Source: Candidatus Zymogenaceae bacterium
Lineage (GTDB): Bacteria; Desulfobacterota; Zymogenia; Zymogenales; Zymogenaceae
Length of the DNA stretch: 64,000 nt
Reading direction: 5' to 3'
Assembly (NCBI GenBank): GCA_016931225.1
Contig: JAFGFE010000009.1
Coordinates: 21,701-85,700, forward strand
Positions 17,454 through 26,235 of this stretch are shown here, one piece after another. The first letter of the stretch is position 1. Each line of letters begins with the position of its first letter. The position numbers were made by a program, and so were the translations under genes. A model generated the notes under the pieces. That model did not search any database and had not been told where the DNA came from. It was given only the letters and a program-made list of their open reading frames with translations.

Positions 17454-19217
17454 ATGAGTAAGTGTGATTATAGAACGGAATATCTGGATCTAAGTACAGG
17501 AAACCAAAAAAAATATGAGTGTCCTCATTCGAACTTGATAATTAAAGATATTGATGGCAAACACCGTTGTATTTTTCATGCCCAAGACGAGAAAAAAGAT
17601 ATTGAAATTTTTAAAAAAGAATTTGAAAAACTTTACGAATCAGGAAAACACAATTTTGTCGGGTTTATTTTTCCAGAGGGATTCAGTTTTCAACAACTTA
17701 AAAAGCAAGAGGAGTCGCTGGTTTTTGAAAATGCAGAATTTGCTTTTGCAGAATTCCAATGCAAGGCTGATTTTTCTGGTGTTCAGTTTAAAGGCATAAT
17801 AGGAACTAGCTTTTGTTTAGCTGAATTTTTAAATAATGCTGATTTTAGTTATGCACATTTTTTAGGTAAAGGTAAGGTTAGTTTTTTTGGAGCACATTTC
17901 AAAGGCAAGGGAGTAACCACTTTTATCTCGACGCATTTCTTATGTGAAGGAGGGACAGACTTTTCGAGTGCTGTATTCGAAGAAAAGTGGGGGACGCTTT
18001 TTGATTTTGCGGAATTTGAAGGAAATGGGGTAATAGACTTCAGTCATGCAATATTTTCCAGCAAGGTGAGGACCAGTTTAGTTAATGCTCAATTCTCCAG
18101 TAGAGGGGGAGTAAACTTCAGAGGAGCATATTTTGACGGTAAAGGATATGTTGATTTTTCTCATGCACACTTCTTCGGCGGGGGAATTGTAAATTTCTCA
18201 GGGGTGCACTTTATTGTTGAGGGTGGAATTAACTTTATTGATACGAAATTCTATAATAATTTGTCTGCAAATTTTTCTAGAGCAAGGTTTTCCAGTGAGG
18301 AGGGTATAAACTTTAGTGGAGCACATTTCAAAAGTGAGAAAGGAACCGACTTTAAAGAAGCTTATTTCTCAGGTAAAGGTAAAACTGATTTTAGTAGTGC
18401 GATTATTTTAACTATAAATTTCGAAGGTACAACATTCGAAAAAACAACTGATTTTCAAGACAGTAGATCAGTTTTTCTGGGTTTTCGTAATACATATTTT
18501 GAACAGAATTTACTTCTTCGGGGAAGTTATCTTAATGAAATTTATTTTAATGAAATAGATATCAGCAATATTTATTTGGGTGGAAAGTTCGGGGGTGAAT
18601 ATAAACCATTTGCTCCTAAGAAAACCCGAGATAAAATACATTTTAACGACCTACGCATATTTATTTCACTCGGGTTAAGCGAAGACTTCCGACCAATAGG
18701 GCCAGCCCTTTCTTCTCATAAGAAGGCAGACAAGGAAGGTGGAAAAGACAACTGGTTGCAGGCTCAAAAAGACTATCTCGTTATAAAAGAGTGGTTTAGA
18801 TTGTTGGCGGATTATGAAGCCGAAGATGAAATGCTATATTGGGCAAGAAGATGCGAAGCAAAAACAAAAAAATTTCTTGGCAAATGTTGGTTTTGTATTT
18901 TAAAAAATATTCTTGGATTTGGGATAAGATTTAAACCAGTGATAATAAGCATAATAAGTGTAATACTTCTTTCTGCATTATTATACTTTTTTGCTGGATT
19001 AATGGGACTTCTTAACTACGATAGCTGTGAACCGGTTAACTTTATTGATAGATTAGTCAATTCTCTTTACCTGAGTTTCATTACATATACTACAGTAGGG
19101 TTTGGAGACATCTCTCCTTTAGATGGTTTCAGGTTTGTTACAATGTTCGAGGGCATTTTCGGTGTAATCCTGAATGCATGGTTGGTTGCCATGTTAGCCA
19201 GAAGGTTATTCAGGTAA
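17454..19217 (+). CDS. pentapeptide-type repeat protein fused to a two-TM K+ channel module
   Basis: 587 residues from ATG 17454; TTG 17424 is an alternative. Residues 1-45 have Cys/His pairs (ECPHS, RCIFH) that may bind zinc. Residues about 91-335 contain roughly 18 copies of F-x-x-A-x-F, mostly separated by seven residues, a 13-residue period such as VDFSHAHFFGGGIVNFSGVHF split by repeats. The C-terminus has TM1 (PVIISIISVILLSALLYFFAG), the pore and selectivity filter TTVGFGD (bases 19089-19109), and TM2 (VTMFEGIFGVILNAWLVAML). The filter is that of K+ channels. The gene is A+T-rich compared with both neighbours, suggesting acquisition. Likely a K+ channel gated or positioned by a beta-helical cytoplasmic domain; ligand unknown. 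Confidence 0.8.
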   Translation: MSKCDYRTEYLDLSTGNQKKYECPHSNLIIKDIDGKHRCIFHAQDEKKDIEIFKKEFEKLYESGKHNFVGFIFPEGFSFQQLKKQEESLVFENAEFAFAEFQCKADFSGVQFKGIIGTSFCLAEFLNNADFSYAHFLGKGKVSFFGAHFKGKGVTTFISTHFLCEGGTDFSSAVFEEKWGTLFDFAEFEGNGVIDFSHAIFSSKVRTSLVNAQFSSRGGVNFRGAYFDGKGYVDFSHAHFFGGGIVNFSGVHFIVEGGINFIDTKFYNNLSANFSRARFSSEEGINFSGAHFKSEKGTDFKEAYFSGKGKTDFSSAIILTINFEGTTFEKTTDFQDSRSVFLGFRNTYFEQNLLLRGSYLNEIYFNEIDISNIYLGGKFGGEYKPFAPKKTRDKIHFNDLRIFISLGLSEDFRPIGPALSSHKKADKEGGKDNWLQAQKDYLVIKEWFRLLADYEAEDEMLYWARRCEAKTKKFLGKCWFCILKNILGFGIRFKPVIISIISVILLSALLYFFAGLMGLLNYDSCEPVNFIDRLVNSLYLSFITYTTVGFGDISPLDGFRFVTMFEGIFGVILNAWLVAMLARRLFR

Positions 19218-19444
19218 TATGAAGTAATAGTCATCACTCTTGCACTCATTCTGTTAGACCGATTCAATACCTGGTGAAAAGATAGAATATTAGGTAGATT
19301 CCAAAGGGATCAACTGTTCCCAAAAGTCCCACCCATTAAAAAATCGAGCAATAAAGACTTTTCCCGAGGAACAGTTTACGGTATGATATCGCCTGTATAT
19401 CAAATAACCAATGAGTATATAGACAGCAGGACGCGGAGGGGCAT

Positions 19445-20134
19445 ATGAGCGCGAAGAGAAAAGCCGTCATCCTTGTGTTTCTTTCCTTCTCTCTATTGAC
19501 TTTTTCATCCTGTTTTCAGGGACCGTCGGCGATGGAGGGGCGGGGGTGGGCCTCCATGGACATGGGGGAATTTGAAGAGGCGGTCGGGTTTTTCGACACC
19601 GCGATCGAGAAATGGTCCGAGGACAAATATGACTACTGCCCGCCGTACTGCGGCAAGGCGATCGCGTATACATACCTGGGAAGGTGGGAGGAGGTCATCC
19701 CGGTGTGTGACGAGCTCATCTCTATGGAATGCGGGATGCTGTTCGGGTGGCCCAAGACGATCGACGCCTGGCCGTACATCAGGAAAGGCATCGCGCATCT
19801 CAACCTCGGTGATCTCGACGCGGCCATGGCCGATTTCGACGCCGCCCTCGGTGTTCCCACCGCCACGGATATTGAGCGGTACGAGGCCCACGTGGGGAGG
19901 GGACACGTCCTCTTTGAGACCGGGGAGTACGAAGCGTGCGTGAAAGAGCTTTCGCTGGCCGTCGCCGTCGGCTTCCCGTTTGAAACCATCATCAACAAGC
20001 AGGACTACACCTATTACTGCTACTATTATGAGAAGGACGCCTATATCCTGAGGGGCGAGGCGTTCGAAAAAATGGGGATGAAAGACGAGGCGATGGACGA
20101 CTACAAAAGGGCGGGAGAAACGGGGACGCAGTAG
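19445..20134 (+). CDS. TPR-repeat lipoprotein
   Basis: 229 residues. Signal peptide with a lipobox-like end (LLTFSSC, Cys about residue 23). Tetratricopeptide-like units follow: GRGWASMDMGEFEEAVGFFDTAIE, GKAIAYTYLGRWEEVIPVCDEL, KGIAHLNLGDLDAAMADFDAAL, GRGHVLFETGEYEACVKEL and a C-terminal GEAFEKMGMKDEAMDDY (quoted in part). It is probably exported and anchored to a membrane as a scaffold. ATG 19445 lies after GGAGGGGC. No operon partner; downstream is a dead AraC gene. Confidence 0.75.
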   Translation: MSAKRKAVILVFLSFSLLTFSSCFQGPSAMEGRGWASMDMGEFEEAVGFFDTAIEKWSEDKYDYCPPYCGKAIAYTYLGRWEEVIPVCDELISMECGMLFGWPKTIDAWPYIRKGIAHLNLGDLDAAMADFDAALGVPTATDIERYEAHVGRGHVLFETGEYEACVKELSLAVAVGFPFETIINKQDYTYYCYYYEKDAYILRGEAFEKMGMKDEAMDDYKRAGETGTQ

Positions 20135-20689
20135 GCGGCCGTGGAGGGACCGGGCGGCGTTTCAGCCGCCTGTGCGTGAAGGGGAAGGGTCTCTATCGTT
20201 TCCGATATCTTCGGGCGGTACCGGCGGAATGCGGGTGAATGAACACGGTGAAGCACACCGATCAATCCCACCGCCGCCGGGACGAGTAGATCGCCCGGAT
20301 AAACCGCGTCATCGACTATATATAAAAAGAGCATGTAGATACAGAACTCACCCTGAAAACGCCTTCCGACGCGGCCGATTTCTCGCGCTTTCATTGCCAC
20401 CGGAATGTCCGCGCCGTCATGGGGGAATTCCCCATCCCGCATACACGGAGATGATCATCTCTCCACCCACGGCGCCGGATGCACCCCGCCGGGCGGCCGC
20501 CGCCGGTGTCTCTCTCCATCACCGAAAAAGGGATTCGCGGCGTCCTGTTTCTATTGTACTGCTCCTCCTTTTCTGCTATTTTGAGCGAAACGATGCTGAA
20601 AAGCGGCGGAGAAGGCGCTCTTCTCATTACATCCCATTACAGGCCGAACCCGTTCCCCACCCTCAAAACCGGGTGATTGAGTCGACGTC
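20135..20689. other. intergenic region with decayed AraC gene
   Basis: 555 bases without an intact gene. About 20254-20440 is a broken copy of the AraC-type gene at 23127; weaker similarity (around CCATCACCGA near 20515) suggests the copy once extended further. The small frames predicted here are not supported. Confidence 0.6.
20254..20440 (+). pseudogene. truncated AraC-family regulator, copy of the gene at 23127
   Basis: In one frame it reads IARINRVIDYI, stop, then VDTELTLKTPSDAADFS, closely matching IARINRVIDYIEKHIDTELT of the intact regulator. It has two in-frame stops, TAG at 20287 (TAC in the intact copy) and TAA at 20323 (GAA), an extra codon at 20329, and no start codon at the aligned position. 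Only the N-terminal half of the HTH domain is recognisable; the GyrI-like domain is gone. Confidence 0.85.
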
Positions 20690-22690
20690 ATGGAAATACC
20701 CCTCTTCAATGACATATTAATTATCTTCGGCATATCGATCGCCGTCCTCTTCATCTGCCACAGGTTGAGAATTCCGTATATCCTCGGATACCTCGTGACG
20801 GGCGCGCTGATAGGCCCCTTCGCCCTGGGGCTCATTTCCAGCTACAGGGAAGTGAAGATGCTCTCCGAGATCGGCATCGTCCTGCTCCTGTTCAGCCTCG
20901 GGATCGAGTTCTCCATGAAGAACCTCCTGAGGATCGGGAAGAACACCGTCATCGGGGGGACCCTCCAGGTCGTATCGACGATTCTCGTCGTCTGTGTCGT
21001 TTTTCTTTTCATGGGCACGCCCGTAAACGAATCGGTCTTTCTGGGGTTCCTCGCTGCACTCAGCAGCACCGCCATCGTGCTCAAGATACTCCAGGACAAG
21101 GCGGAGCTCGAAACCCCCAACGGACAGTTGTCGGTCGGTATCCTGATATTCCAGGATATCGTCATCGTGCTGATGATCCTGATCGTTCCGTTGCTGGCGG
21201 GCACGGAACAAAATATCACGCGCGCCCTGTTGATATTCGCCGCCAAATCGATCGGCGTCATCCTGTTCATCCTTTTCGGCGGGCAGTGGATCATCAACCG
21301 CCTCCTGTATTATGTGACGCGAACACAGAGCAAGGAGCTGTTCTTCCTCGTCAATATCGTCATCTGTTTTTCCATCGCCTGGCTGACGTACACCTTCGGG
21401 CTGTCCCTCGCCTTCGGGGCCTTCCTTGCCGGGTTGGTCATCTCGAATTCCGAGTACAGTCAGCAGGTGCTCAATGACGTGCTCCCGTTTCGCGTCATCT
21501 TTTCGAGCTTCTTTTTCATCTCGATCGGGATGATGCTTGATGTCAGCTATTTTCTGAATCATTCGATTCTCGTGCTCACGGCGTTCGCGTCTATCGTGGT
21601 GATCAAGATACTGCTGATAAGCGCGTCCATCCTGATTCTGGGCTATCCACTGCGGGTGGCGCTGCTCGTGGGGTTCACGATCTGTCAGGTAGGCGAGTTT
21701 TCGTTTCTTCTTCTTGATATCGGCGGCGGTTACAACCTGATACCGGACGGGGTGTACCAACTGTTTCTTAACGTGGCGATCCTGACCATGTTTGCGACCC
21801 CGTTCTTCATGAACATCGCGCCGGTGACGTCCGATGTGCTGGAGAAACTCCGCATACCGAAAGCGTTTCGAGAGGGCCTCTACGGCTCGATGCCGATTGA
21901 TTCGGGACTGAAGGTCCCGCAATTGAGGGACCATGTCATTGTCATCGGGTTCGGGATAAACGGCAGGAACGTCGCGCGCTCGTCCAAGGCGCAGGGGATA
22001 CCGTATCTGATCGTGGAGATGAATCCCGACACGGTCCGAAGCGAACAGAAAGAAGGGGAGCCCATTCTCTATGGTGACGCGACCCAGGAGGCGGTGTTAC
22101 GAAGGGCGGGGATCGAACGGGCAAAAGTGCTTGTGTGCGTGATTTACGATCCCGCCGCCACAAGAAGAATCATAGCCATGAGCAGGTCGTTGAATAAAAA
22201 CGTTCACATTATCGCCCGAACCAGATTTATCAGCGAGATGGTTCCACTGCATGAACTCGGCGCCGACGAGGTCATCCCTGAGGAATTCGAAACGTCGATA
22301 GAAATTTTTTCCCGCGTACTCAACCGATTCGACATCCCGGATTATGAAATAGACCGGATGGTCGATGAGATCAGGACGAATGGATACCGGTTCTATCGCT
22401 CCCTATTCGGCAAGGAAGGTCGGTTTGCCGATAACGCGAAATGTATTCCGGGAAGCGCCATTTGCGTGTATGATATCGGAGAGAGGTCGGGACTCATTGA
22501 GAGAACGTTGAATGAGATAAAACCGATACGGAACCACGATATTGATGTCCTGATGATACGGAGGGGAGATAGGAGGATAATGGAGCCCGACGGCGACACG
22601 TTACTCGAAAAGGGTGACAGGCTCATACTTCAGGGGTCCGCGGAGTCTGTATCGAAAATAGGAGCCGTCCTTGAGGACGATTCCGATTAA
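20690..22690 (+). CDS. CPA2 cation:proton antiporter with TrkA-N and TrkA-C domains (Kef-like)
   Basis: 666 residues. Residues 1-385 form about 12 membrane helices of the Na+/H+ exchanger type (RIPYILGYLVTGALIGPFAL; GIVLLLFSLGIEFSM; ILIFQDIVIVLMILIVPLL). Residues about 405-530 are a TrkA-N/RCK nucleotide-binding domain with the Rossmann motif VIVIGFGINGRNVA. Residues about 580-660 are a TrkA-C domain. Kef-type systems export K+ and are regulated by ligands on the RCK domain. The start ATG lacks a clear Shine-Dalgarno. A zinc-ribbon miniprotein follows after 17 bases. Confidence 0.92.
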   Translation: MEIPLFNDILIIFGISIAVLFICHRLRIPYILGYLVTGALIGPFALGLISSYREVKMLSEIGIVLLLFSLGIEFSMKNLLRIGKNTVIGGTLQVVSTILVVCVVFLFMGTPVNESVFLGFLAALSSTAIVLKILQDKAELETPNGQLSVGILIFQDIVIVLMILIVPLLAGTEQNITRALLIFAAKSIGVILFILFGGQWIINRLLYYVTRTQSKELFFLVNIVICFSIAWLTYTFGLSLAFGAFLAGLVISNSEYSQQVLNDVLPFRVIFSSFFFISIGMMLDVSYFLNHSILVLTAFASIVVIKILLISASILILGYPLRVALLVGFTICQVGEFSFLLLDIGGGYNLIPDGVYQLFLNVAILTMFATPFFMNIAPVTSDVLEKLRIPKAFREGLYGSMPIDSGLKVPQLRDHVIVIGFGINGRNVARSSKAQGIPYLIVEMNPDTVRSEQKEGEPILYGDATQEAVLRRAGIERAKVLVCVIYDPAATRRIIAMSRSLNKNVHIIARTRFISEMVPLHELGADEVIPEEFETSIEIFSRVLNRFDIPDYEIDRMVDEIRTNGYRFYRSLFGKEGRFADNAKCIPGSAICVYDIGERSGLIERTLNEIKPIRNHDIDVLMIRRGDRRIMEPDGDTLLEKGDRLILQGSAESVSKIGAVLEDDSD

Positions 22691-22707
22691 CCGTATGGAG
22701 AGGGGAA

Positions 22708-22896
22708 ATGGGACTGCTTTACAGCATTATAATCGATCTCTTATTTTCGAAAACGAAAACATGTCCTCACTGCAAAAAAGAACAGAGAATTTCCATTCAC
22801 GAATCGAAACCCTATGTGAAGTGTAGTTACTGCGGCAGACTCATTCCTCTGGTGAAGGAGCCGAAGATCGACGGCGATAATGATACTTCCGGTTGA
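22708..22896 (+). CDS. zinc-ribbon miniprotein
   Basis: 62 residues. Begins with a hydrophobic stretch (LLYSIIIDLLFS), then two CxxC knuckles, TCPHCKKEQ and KCSYCGRLI, forming a probable zinc ribbon. GGAGAGGGGAA gives a strong ribosome binding site before ATG 22708. Its distance from the antiporter (17 bases) implies co-transcription. Function unknown; it could be an accessory factor for the transporter. Confidence 0.65.
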   Translation: MGLLYSIIIDLLFSKTKTCPHCKKEQRISIHESKPYVKCSYCGRLIPLVKEPKIDGDNDTSG

Positions 22897-23126
22897 TGTC
22901 CAGGCGGATCGTATGACGTCTGAATGACACGTATTCCAAATCCACACAGAGATGCTTCATGAGGCGGGAGGTTTCAAGATCCCTTCAAGGTATGCGGGAG
23001 AGGGGGGTATTGTCTCTCTTTTCCTCTTGAACCGGGATCGGCACGCAGGGGACAAGACGGGACTTTTGGAGACGGTGGGTGGGTGACGTATCACATACCA
23101 TCCCGATGAATACAGGATCGAGATAG

Positions 23127-24110
23127 ATGGACGATCAATCGCGCTACCACCGGGATGAGTACATCGCCCGGATTAACCGCGTCATCGACTATATCGAAAA
23201 ACATATAGACACGGAACTCACCCTGAAGAAGCTTTCCGACGTCGCTAATTTTTCGAGCTTTCATTTCCACCGGATTTTCCGCGCCCTGGTGGGTGAAACC
23301 CTCAATGCCTACATCCGGCGGGTAAGGATCGAGCGGGCGGCAAGCCAGCTCATCCATAATCCCGGAAAGACCATCACCGAGATCGCCCTGGACTGCGGCT
23401 TTTCCGGGTCGGCGTCCTTCGCCCGGGCCTTCAGGGAATATTACGGCATGAGCGCCAGCGAGTGGCGTTTGATCGGGAATCTGGAAAACAGCAAGAACGG
23501 TATACAGGATCGCAAGAATCGCAAAACGAAAAGCAAGCTCGGTAACGATATGAAGATAACCTCCGGGTATGGTGGGGTGTATTCACACACCAACACATGG
23601 AGGATTAAGATGCAAAACAGAAAAGACGTCACCATCGAGGTGAAGAACATGCCGGAGTTTCACGTCGCGTATGTCCGCCACATCGGTCCCTACGCGGGAA
23701 ACCCCGAGCTGTTCGAGGGCCTCTTTGCGAAGCTGATGGCCTGGGCGGGCCCCCGGGACCTGCTGCAGTTCCCCGAAACCCGGGTGATCTGTGCATATCA
23801 CGATGATCCCGAGATCACCGAGGAGGAAAAGCTCCGGACGAGCGCGTGCATCACCGTTCCGAAGGACACCCCCGTCGACGGGGAGGTGGGGTATATGACC
23901 ATCCCCGGCGGCAAATTCGCCGTCGGGCGGTTCGAGCTCGCTCAGGACGAATACGAGGATGCGTGGAAGCTGGTCTTCGGTGCGTGGCTTCCGGAAAGCG
24001 GCTATCAGCCGGATGACCGCCTCTTCTACGAGCTCTATCACAACGACCCGAAGGATCACCCGGAAAACAAGTGCGTCGTTGATATCTGCGTGCCGATCAG
24101 GCCCCTGTAA
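23127..24110 (+). CDS. AraC-family transcriptional regulator with GyrI-like effector domain
   Basis: 327 residues. N-terminal double helix-turn-helix (about 10-110): YIARINRVIDYIEKHIDTEL, SFHFHRIFRALVGETLNAYI and TITEIALDCGFSGSASFARAF. A basic linker (about 120-160) precedes a GyrI-like small-molecule-binding domain (about 168-327), opening VTIEVKNMPEFHVAYVRHIG and ending CVVDICVPIRPL. This SoxS/Rob-like order suggests a regulator sensing a hydrophobic or cationic compound. A decayed copy sits 2.9 kb upstream. It ends just before a terminator and the duplicated outer-membrane genes, which might be its targets (inference). Confidence 0.9.
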   Translation: MDDQSRYHRDEYIARINRVIDYIEKHIDTELTLKKLSDVANFSSFHFHRIFRALVGETLNAYIRRVRIERAASQLIHNPGKTITEIALDCGFSGSASFARAFREYYGMSASEWRLIGNLENSKNGIQDRKNRKTKSKLGNDMKITSGYGGVYSHTNTWRIKMQNRKDVTIEVKNMPEFHVAYVRHIGPYAGNPELFEGLFAKLMAWAGPRDLLQFPETRVICAYHDDPEITEEEKLRTSACITVPKDTPVDGEVGYMTIPGGKFAVGRFELAQDEYEDAWKLVFGAWLPESGYQPDDRLFYELYHNDPKDHPENKCVVDICVPIRPL

Positions 24111-24124
24111 TCGGATTTGAAAAA

Positions 24125-24165
24125 ACGGCCGCGCCCCATAAATAGGGGTTCGGTCGTTTTTTTTT
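24125..24165 (+). terminator. rho-independent terminator (copy 1)
   Basis: A 12-13 bp imperfect stem (left arm 24125-24137, right arm 24145-24157) with loop ATAAATA and a run of nine T. It ends the AraC gene. It is similar to the terminators at 26081 and 27987. Confidence 0.8.
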
Positions 24166-24192
24166 GCATTTGTCTTTAAAGAATATTATACT
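24164..24192 (+). promoter_or_regulatory. promoter of barrel gene copy 1
   Basis: TTGCAT (24164-24169) and TATACT (24187-24192), spacing 17, beginning in the T tract of the preceding terminator. The equivalent site before copy 2 (26115-26143) has the same geometry. Confidence 0.55.
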
Positions 24193-24299
24193 GCAGCCAC
24201 TTTGTCCTAGAGAGACTCGGTCTAGATTTCTTTCCACGGAAAGAAGAGTTACTCGGCCATGTGTAGTAAAGCATAGTCAAGTGAAAGCGGAGATCAAAG

Positions 24300-26021
24300 A
24301 TGAAAAAAGCAAAACTGATTTTGTCGGCGACGGCACTTCTCCTGGTGCTTCTTCCAATCATGGTGAATGCCCAGGATTTCAACTCTTTCGGAGATACCAG
24401 TTACTACAACGCCCCCAAGGCGCTGCTCCGAACGGATGCGTCCCTCTGGGATCAGGATTTCAGGGACAACCCGGCACTCCTCGATCCGGGATCCGACCTG
24501 GAGTTAATTATGGACGCCTTTTACACCGGGAGCACCACGGACGTCTCGGTGGATTTCAATCTCGGGTCGACTGTAAATATTCTCTATTATGGGTATCTGG
24601 ACACGGACTATCGGATACACAATACGGGAACCGATATCGGATTTATAAAGAAGCTCAATGACCGATCGAGCCTCGGCTTTATTTTCAACTACAGCTGGGA
24701 GGGGCTCGACGGGGACGGATCGTTCTCACAGTTTTTGGACACTACCCCTGTGGGTGGTGTGTTAAATTACATGCACGGTGAATTGGATGCCGGCATGATC
24801 TCAAACACCTTCGGATTGTCGGTACTCTACGACATCGATTACTCCGAGGACTTCTCCCTGGGGGCGGGCATCGGTTATGCCTATATCAACAATCAGATCG
24901 ACTATGATATGTCCGGGAGCGGGCTGCTGCCGGTTGCCGGGCCTGAAAACCTGTCGGTAGAGAGGGAGATGACCTTCGACTATCACCGCATCTCTCCCGT
25001 TTTCGGGATGTCCATACGACCGATCGATCCGCTGGTCATCAATTCATCTCTCTCCACAAACATCTACCTGGGGAGTGTCGAAAAGATATCGAACCTTTTC
25101 GATGATGTGTCCACTGTAGCACTTCCCGGCGCGTTTCCAACGACGACCTTTACGGAAAAACTCAATTCGAACGACGTCCTTGTCCTGGACCTCTCCTTCA
25201 AGACCGACGGTGAATATGAGATCATCCCGGACAAGCTCTCCCTCCCGTTCTTTTTCAACGTCACGTACGGTATGGCACGCTGGGGTGTGGATGGAGCGGT
25301 GAGCGGTTACTTTGTTCCGGGAGTAAATTATTCCTCCTTCCAGGGGCCGGGGACCATAGAATACGGCAACAAAACCGTTAACTGGACCGTTGCACTGGGC
25401 GGCGGTGTTGACTACACCGTCGGGGGCTTTGATCTCTCCGCCCTTGTTGGATACAGCCATCTGGATCTCAAAAACTCCTTCTTTATGGACAATTATGTTG
25501 TGTCCGCCGTTTCAATCCCCGGCTATCCCGCCGGCAGCACTGTCGGAGGTTTGACGGGTTTATCCCAGAGGCTCGAGGAGTCCTGGGACGTCGTCTCTTT
25601 TGAGCTCGGGATATCACGGGAGTTCTCGGAGAAGCTCTCTGCGGATGTCAGCGCCAGGTACGATATCGGATGGGGACATGTAGTCGCGGATATGTGGTAC
25701 ACGTCTCCCTATGATTATGCGGCTGGCGGGGGGGCCACCGGCGGATCGTTTGAAATGAGCCTGAGCGACAGGGAGGTCACCCATACGCTGACCCTCTCAA
25801 CATACCTCGCCTACAGCCCCATAGAGAATCTCAACCTCTCTTTTCAGGGCATGGTCGGGATACCCCTGAGCGGGATCAATTACAACCTGGGCGGAAATAT
25901 CGCCGGAACGGGAACACCCGCTACATCATGGCGTATTCTTTTCGGCGGTCCCTCGTCGATGGATATAAATTATAGGGGATGGGACTACGGCGGCATGTTC
26001 AACATCGAGTACGCATTTTAG
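24300..26021 (+). CDS. outer-membrane beta-barrel protein (tandem copy 1)
   Basis: 573 residues. Signal peptide ending near NAQDF (KKAKLILSATALLLVLLP...). The mature part has alternating strands rich in Tyr, Gly and Asp and turns such as GGGVDYTVGGFDLSALVGYS. It ends MFNIEYAF, a C-terminal Phe as needed for BAM-assisted insertion. Specific family not recognised; FadL-like or PorV-like barrels are possibilities. Its neighbour at 26236 is a close paralogue, and each has its own promoter and terminator. Ligand unknown. Confidence 0.8.
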   Translation: MKKAKLILSATALLLVLLPIMVNAQDFNSFGDTSYYNAPKALLRTDASLWDQDFRDNPALLDPGSDLELIMDAFYTGSTTDVSVDFNLGSTVNILYYGYLDTDYRIHNTGTDIGFIKKLNDRSSLGFIFNYSWEGLDGDGSFSQFLDTTPVGGVLNYMHGELDAGMISNTFGLSVLYDIDYSEDFSLGAGIGYAYINNQIDYDMSGSGLLPVAGPENLSVEREMTFDYHRISPVFGMSIRPIDPLVINSSLSTNIYLGSVEKISNLFDDVSTVALPGAFPTTTFTEKLNSNDVLVLDLSFKTDGEYEIIPDKLSLPFFFNVTYGMARWGVDGAVSGYFVPGVNYSSFQGPGTIEYGNKTVNWTVALGGGVDYTVGGFDLSALVGYSHLDLKNSFFMDNYVVSAVSIPGYPAGSTVGGLTGLSQRLEESWDVVSFELGISREFSEKLSADVSARYDIGWGHVVADMWYTSPYDYAAGGGATGGSFEMSLSDREVTHTLTLSTYLAYSPIENLNLSFQGMVGIPLSGINYNLGGNIAGTGTPATSWRILFGGPSSMDINYRGWDYGGMFNIEYAF

Positions 26022-26041
26022 ATTTATCAAACAAAATATAT

Positions 26042-26069
26042 GAACCGATCATACTGATGTAATCGGTTC
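26042..26069. repeat. 8-bp inverted repeat GAACCGAT...ATCGGTTC
   Basis: Perfect arms at 26042-26049 and 26062-26069, spaced by 12 bases, between barrel gene copy 1 and its terminator. The left arm recurs as GAACCGAT after copy 2 (about 27953), and a partial right arm (AATCGG) lies before copy 1. It may be part of the duplicated unit or an operator. Confidence 0.5.
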
Positions 26070-26080
26070 GACGAAAACGG

Positions 26081-26116
26081 CCGCGCCCCGTGAATGGGGT
26101 GCGGGAGTTTTTTTTT
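26081..26116 (+). terminator. rho-independent terminator (copy 2)
   Basis: Stem CCGCGCCCC / GGGGTGCGG (26081-26089 with 26096-26104), loop GTGAAT, followed by a T run. Ends barrel gene copy 1; near-identical left arm to copy 1 at 24125. Confidence 0.85.
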
Positions 26117-26143
26117 GCTTTTCTGTGTGAAGATCATTGTACT
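26115..26143 (+). promoter_or_regulatory. promoter of barrel gene copy 2
   Basis: TTGCTT (26115-26120) and TGTACT (26138-26143), spacing 17, in the same place relative to the terminator as the promoter of copy 1. Confidence 0.5.
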
Positions 26144-26235
26144 GCGATTTCCTTACACCGAAGGAATTCGATCTGGACTGTTCTTCAATTAAGAAAAGCT
26201 GTATTGCTTCGTTTTGAAAAGTGGAGGCTTGAAAA

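Noticed and set aside
20717..21934. 405-residue open frame on the minus strand
   Set aside because: Antisense to the antiporter; low-complexity Asp/His/Arg/Gln-rich product typical of a shadow.
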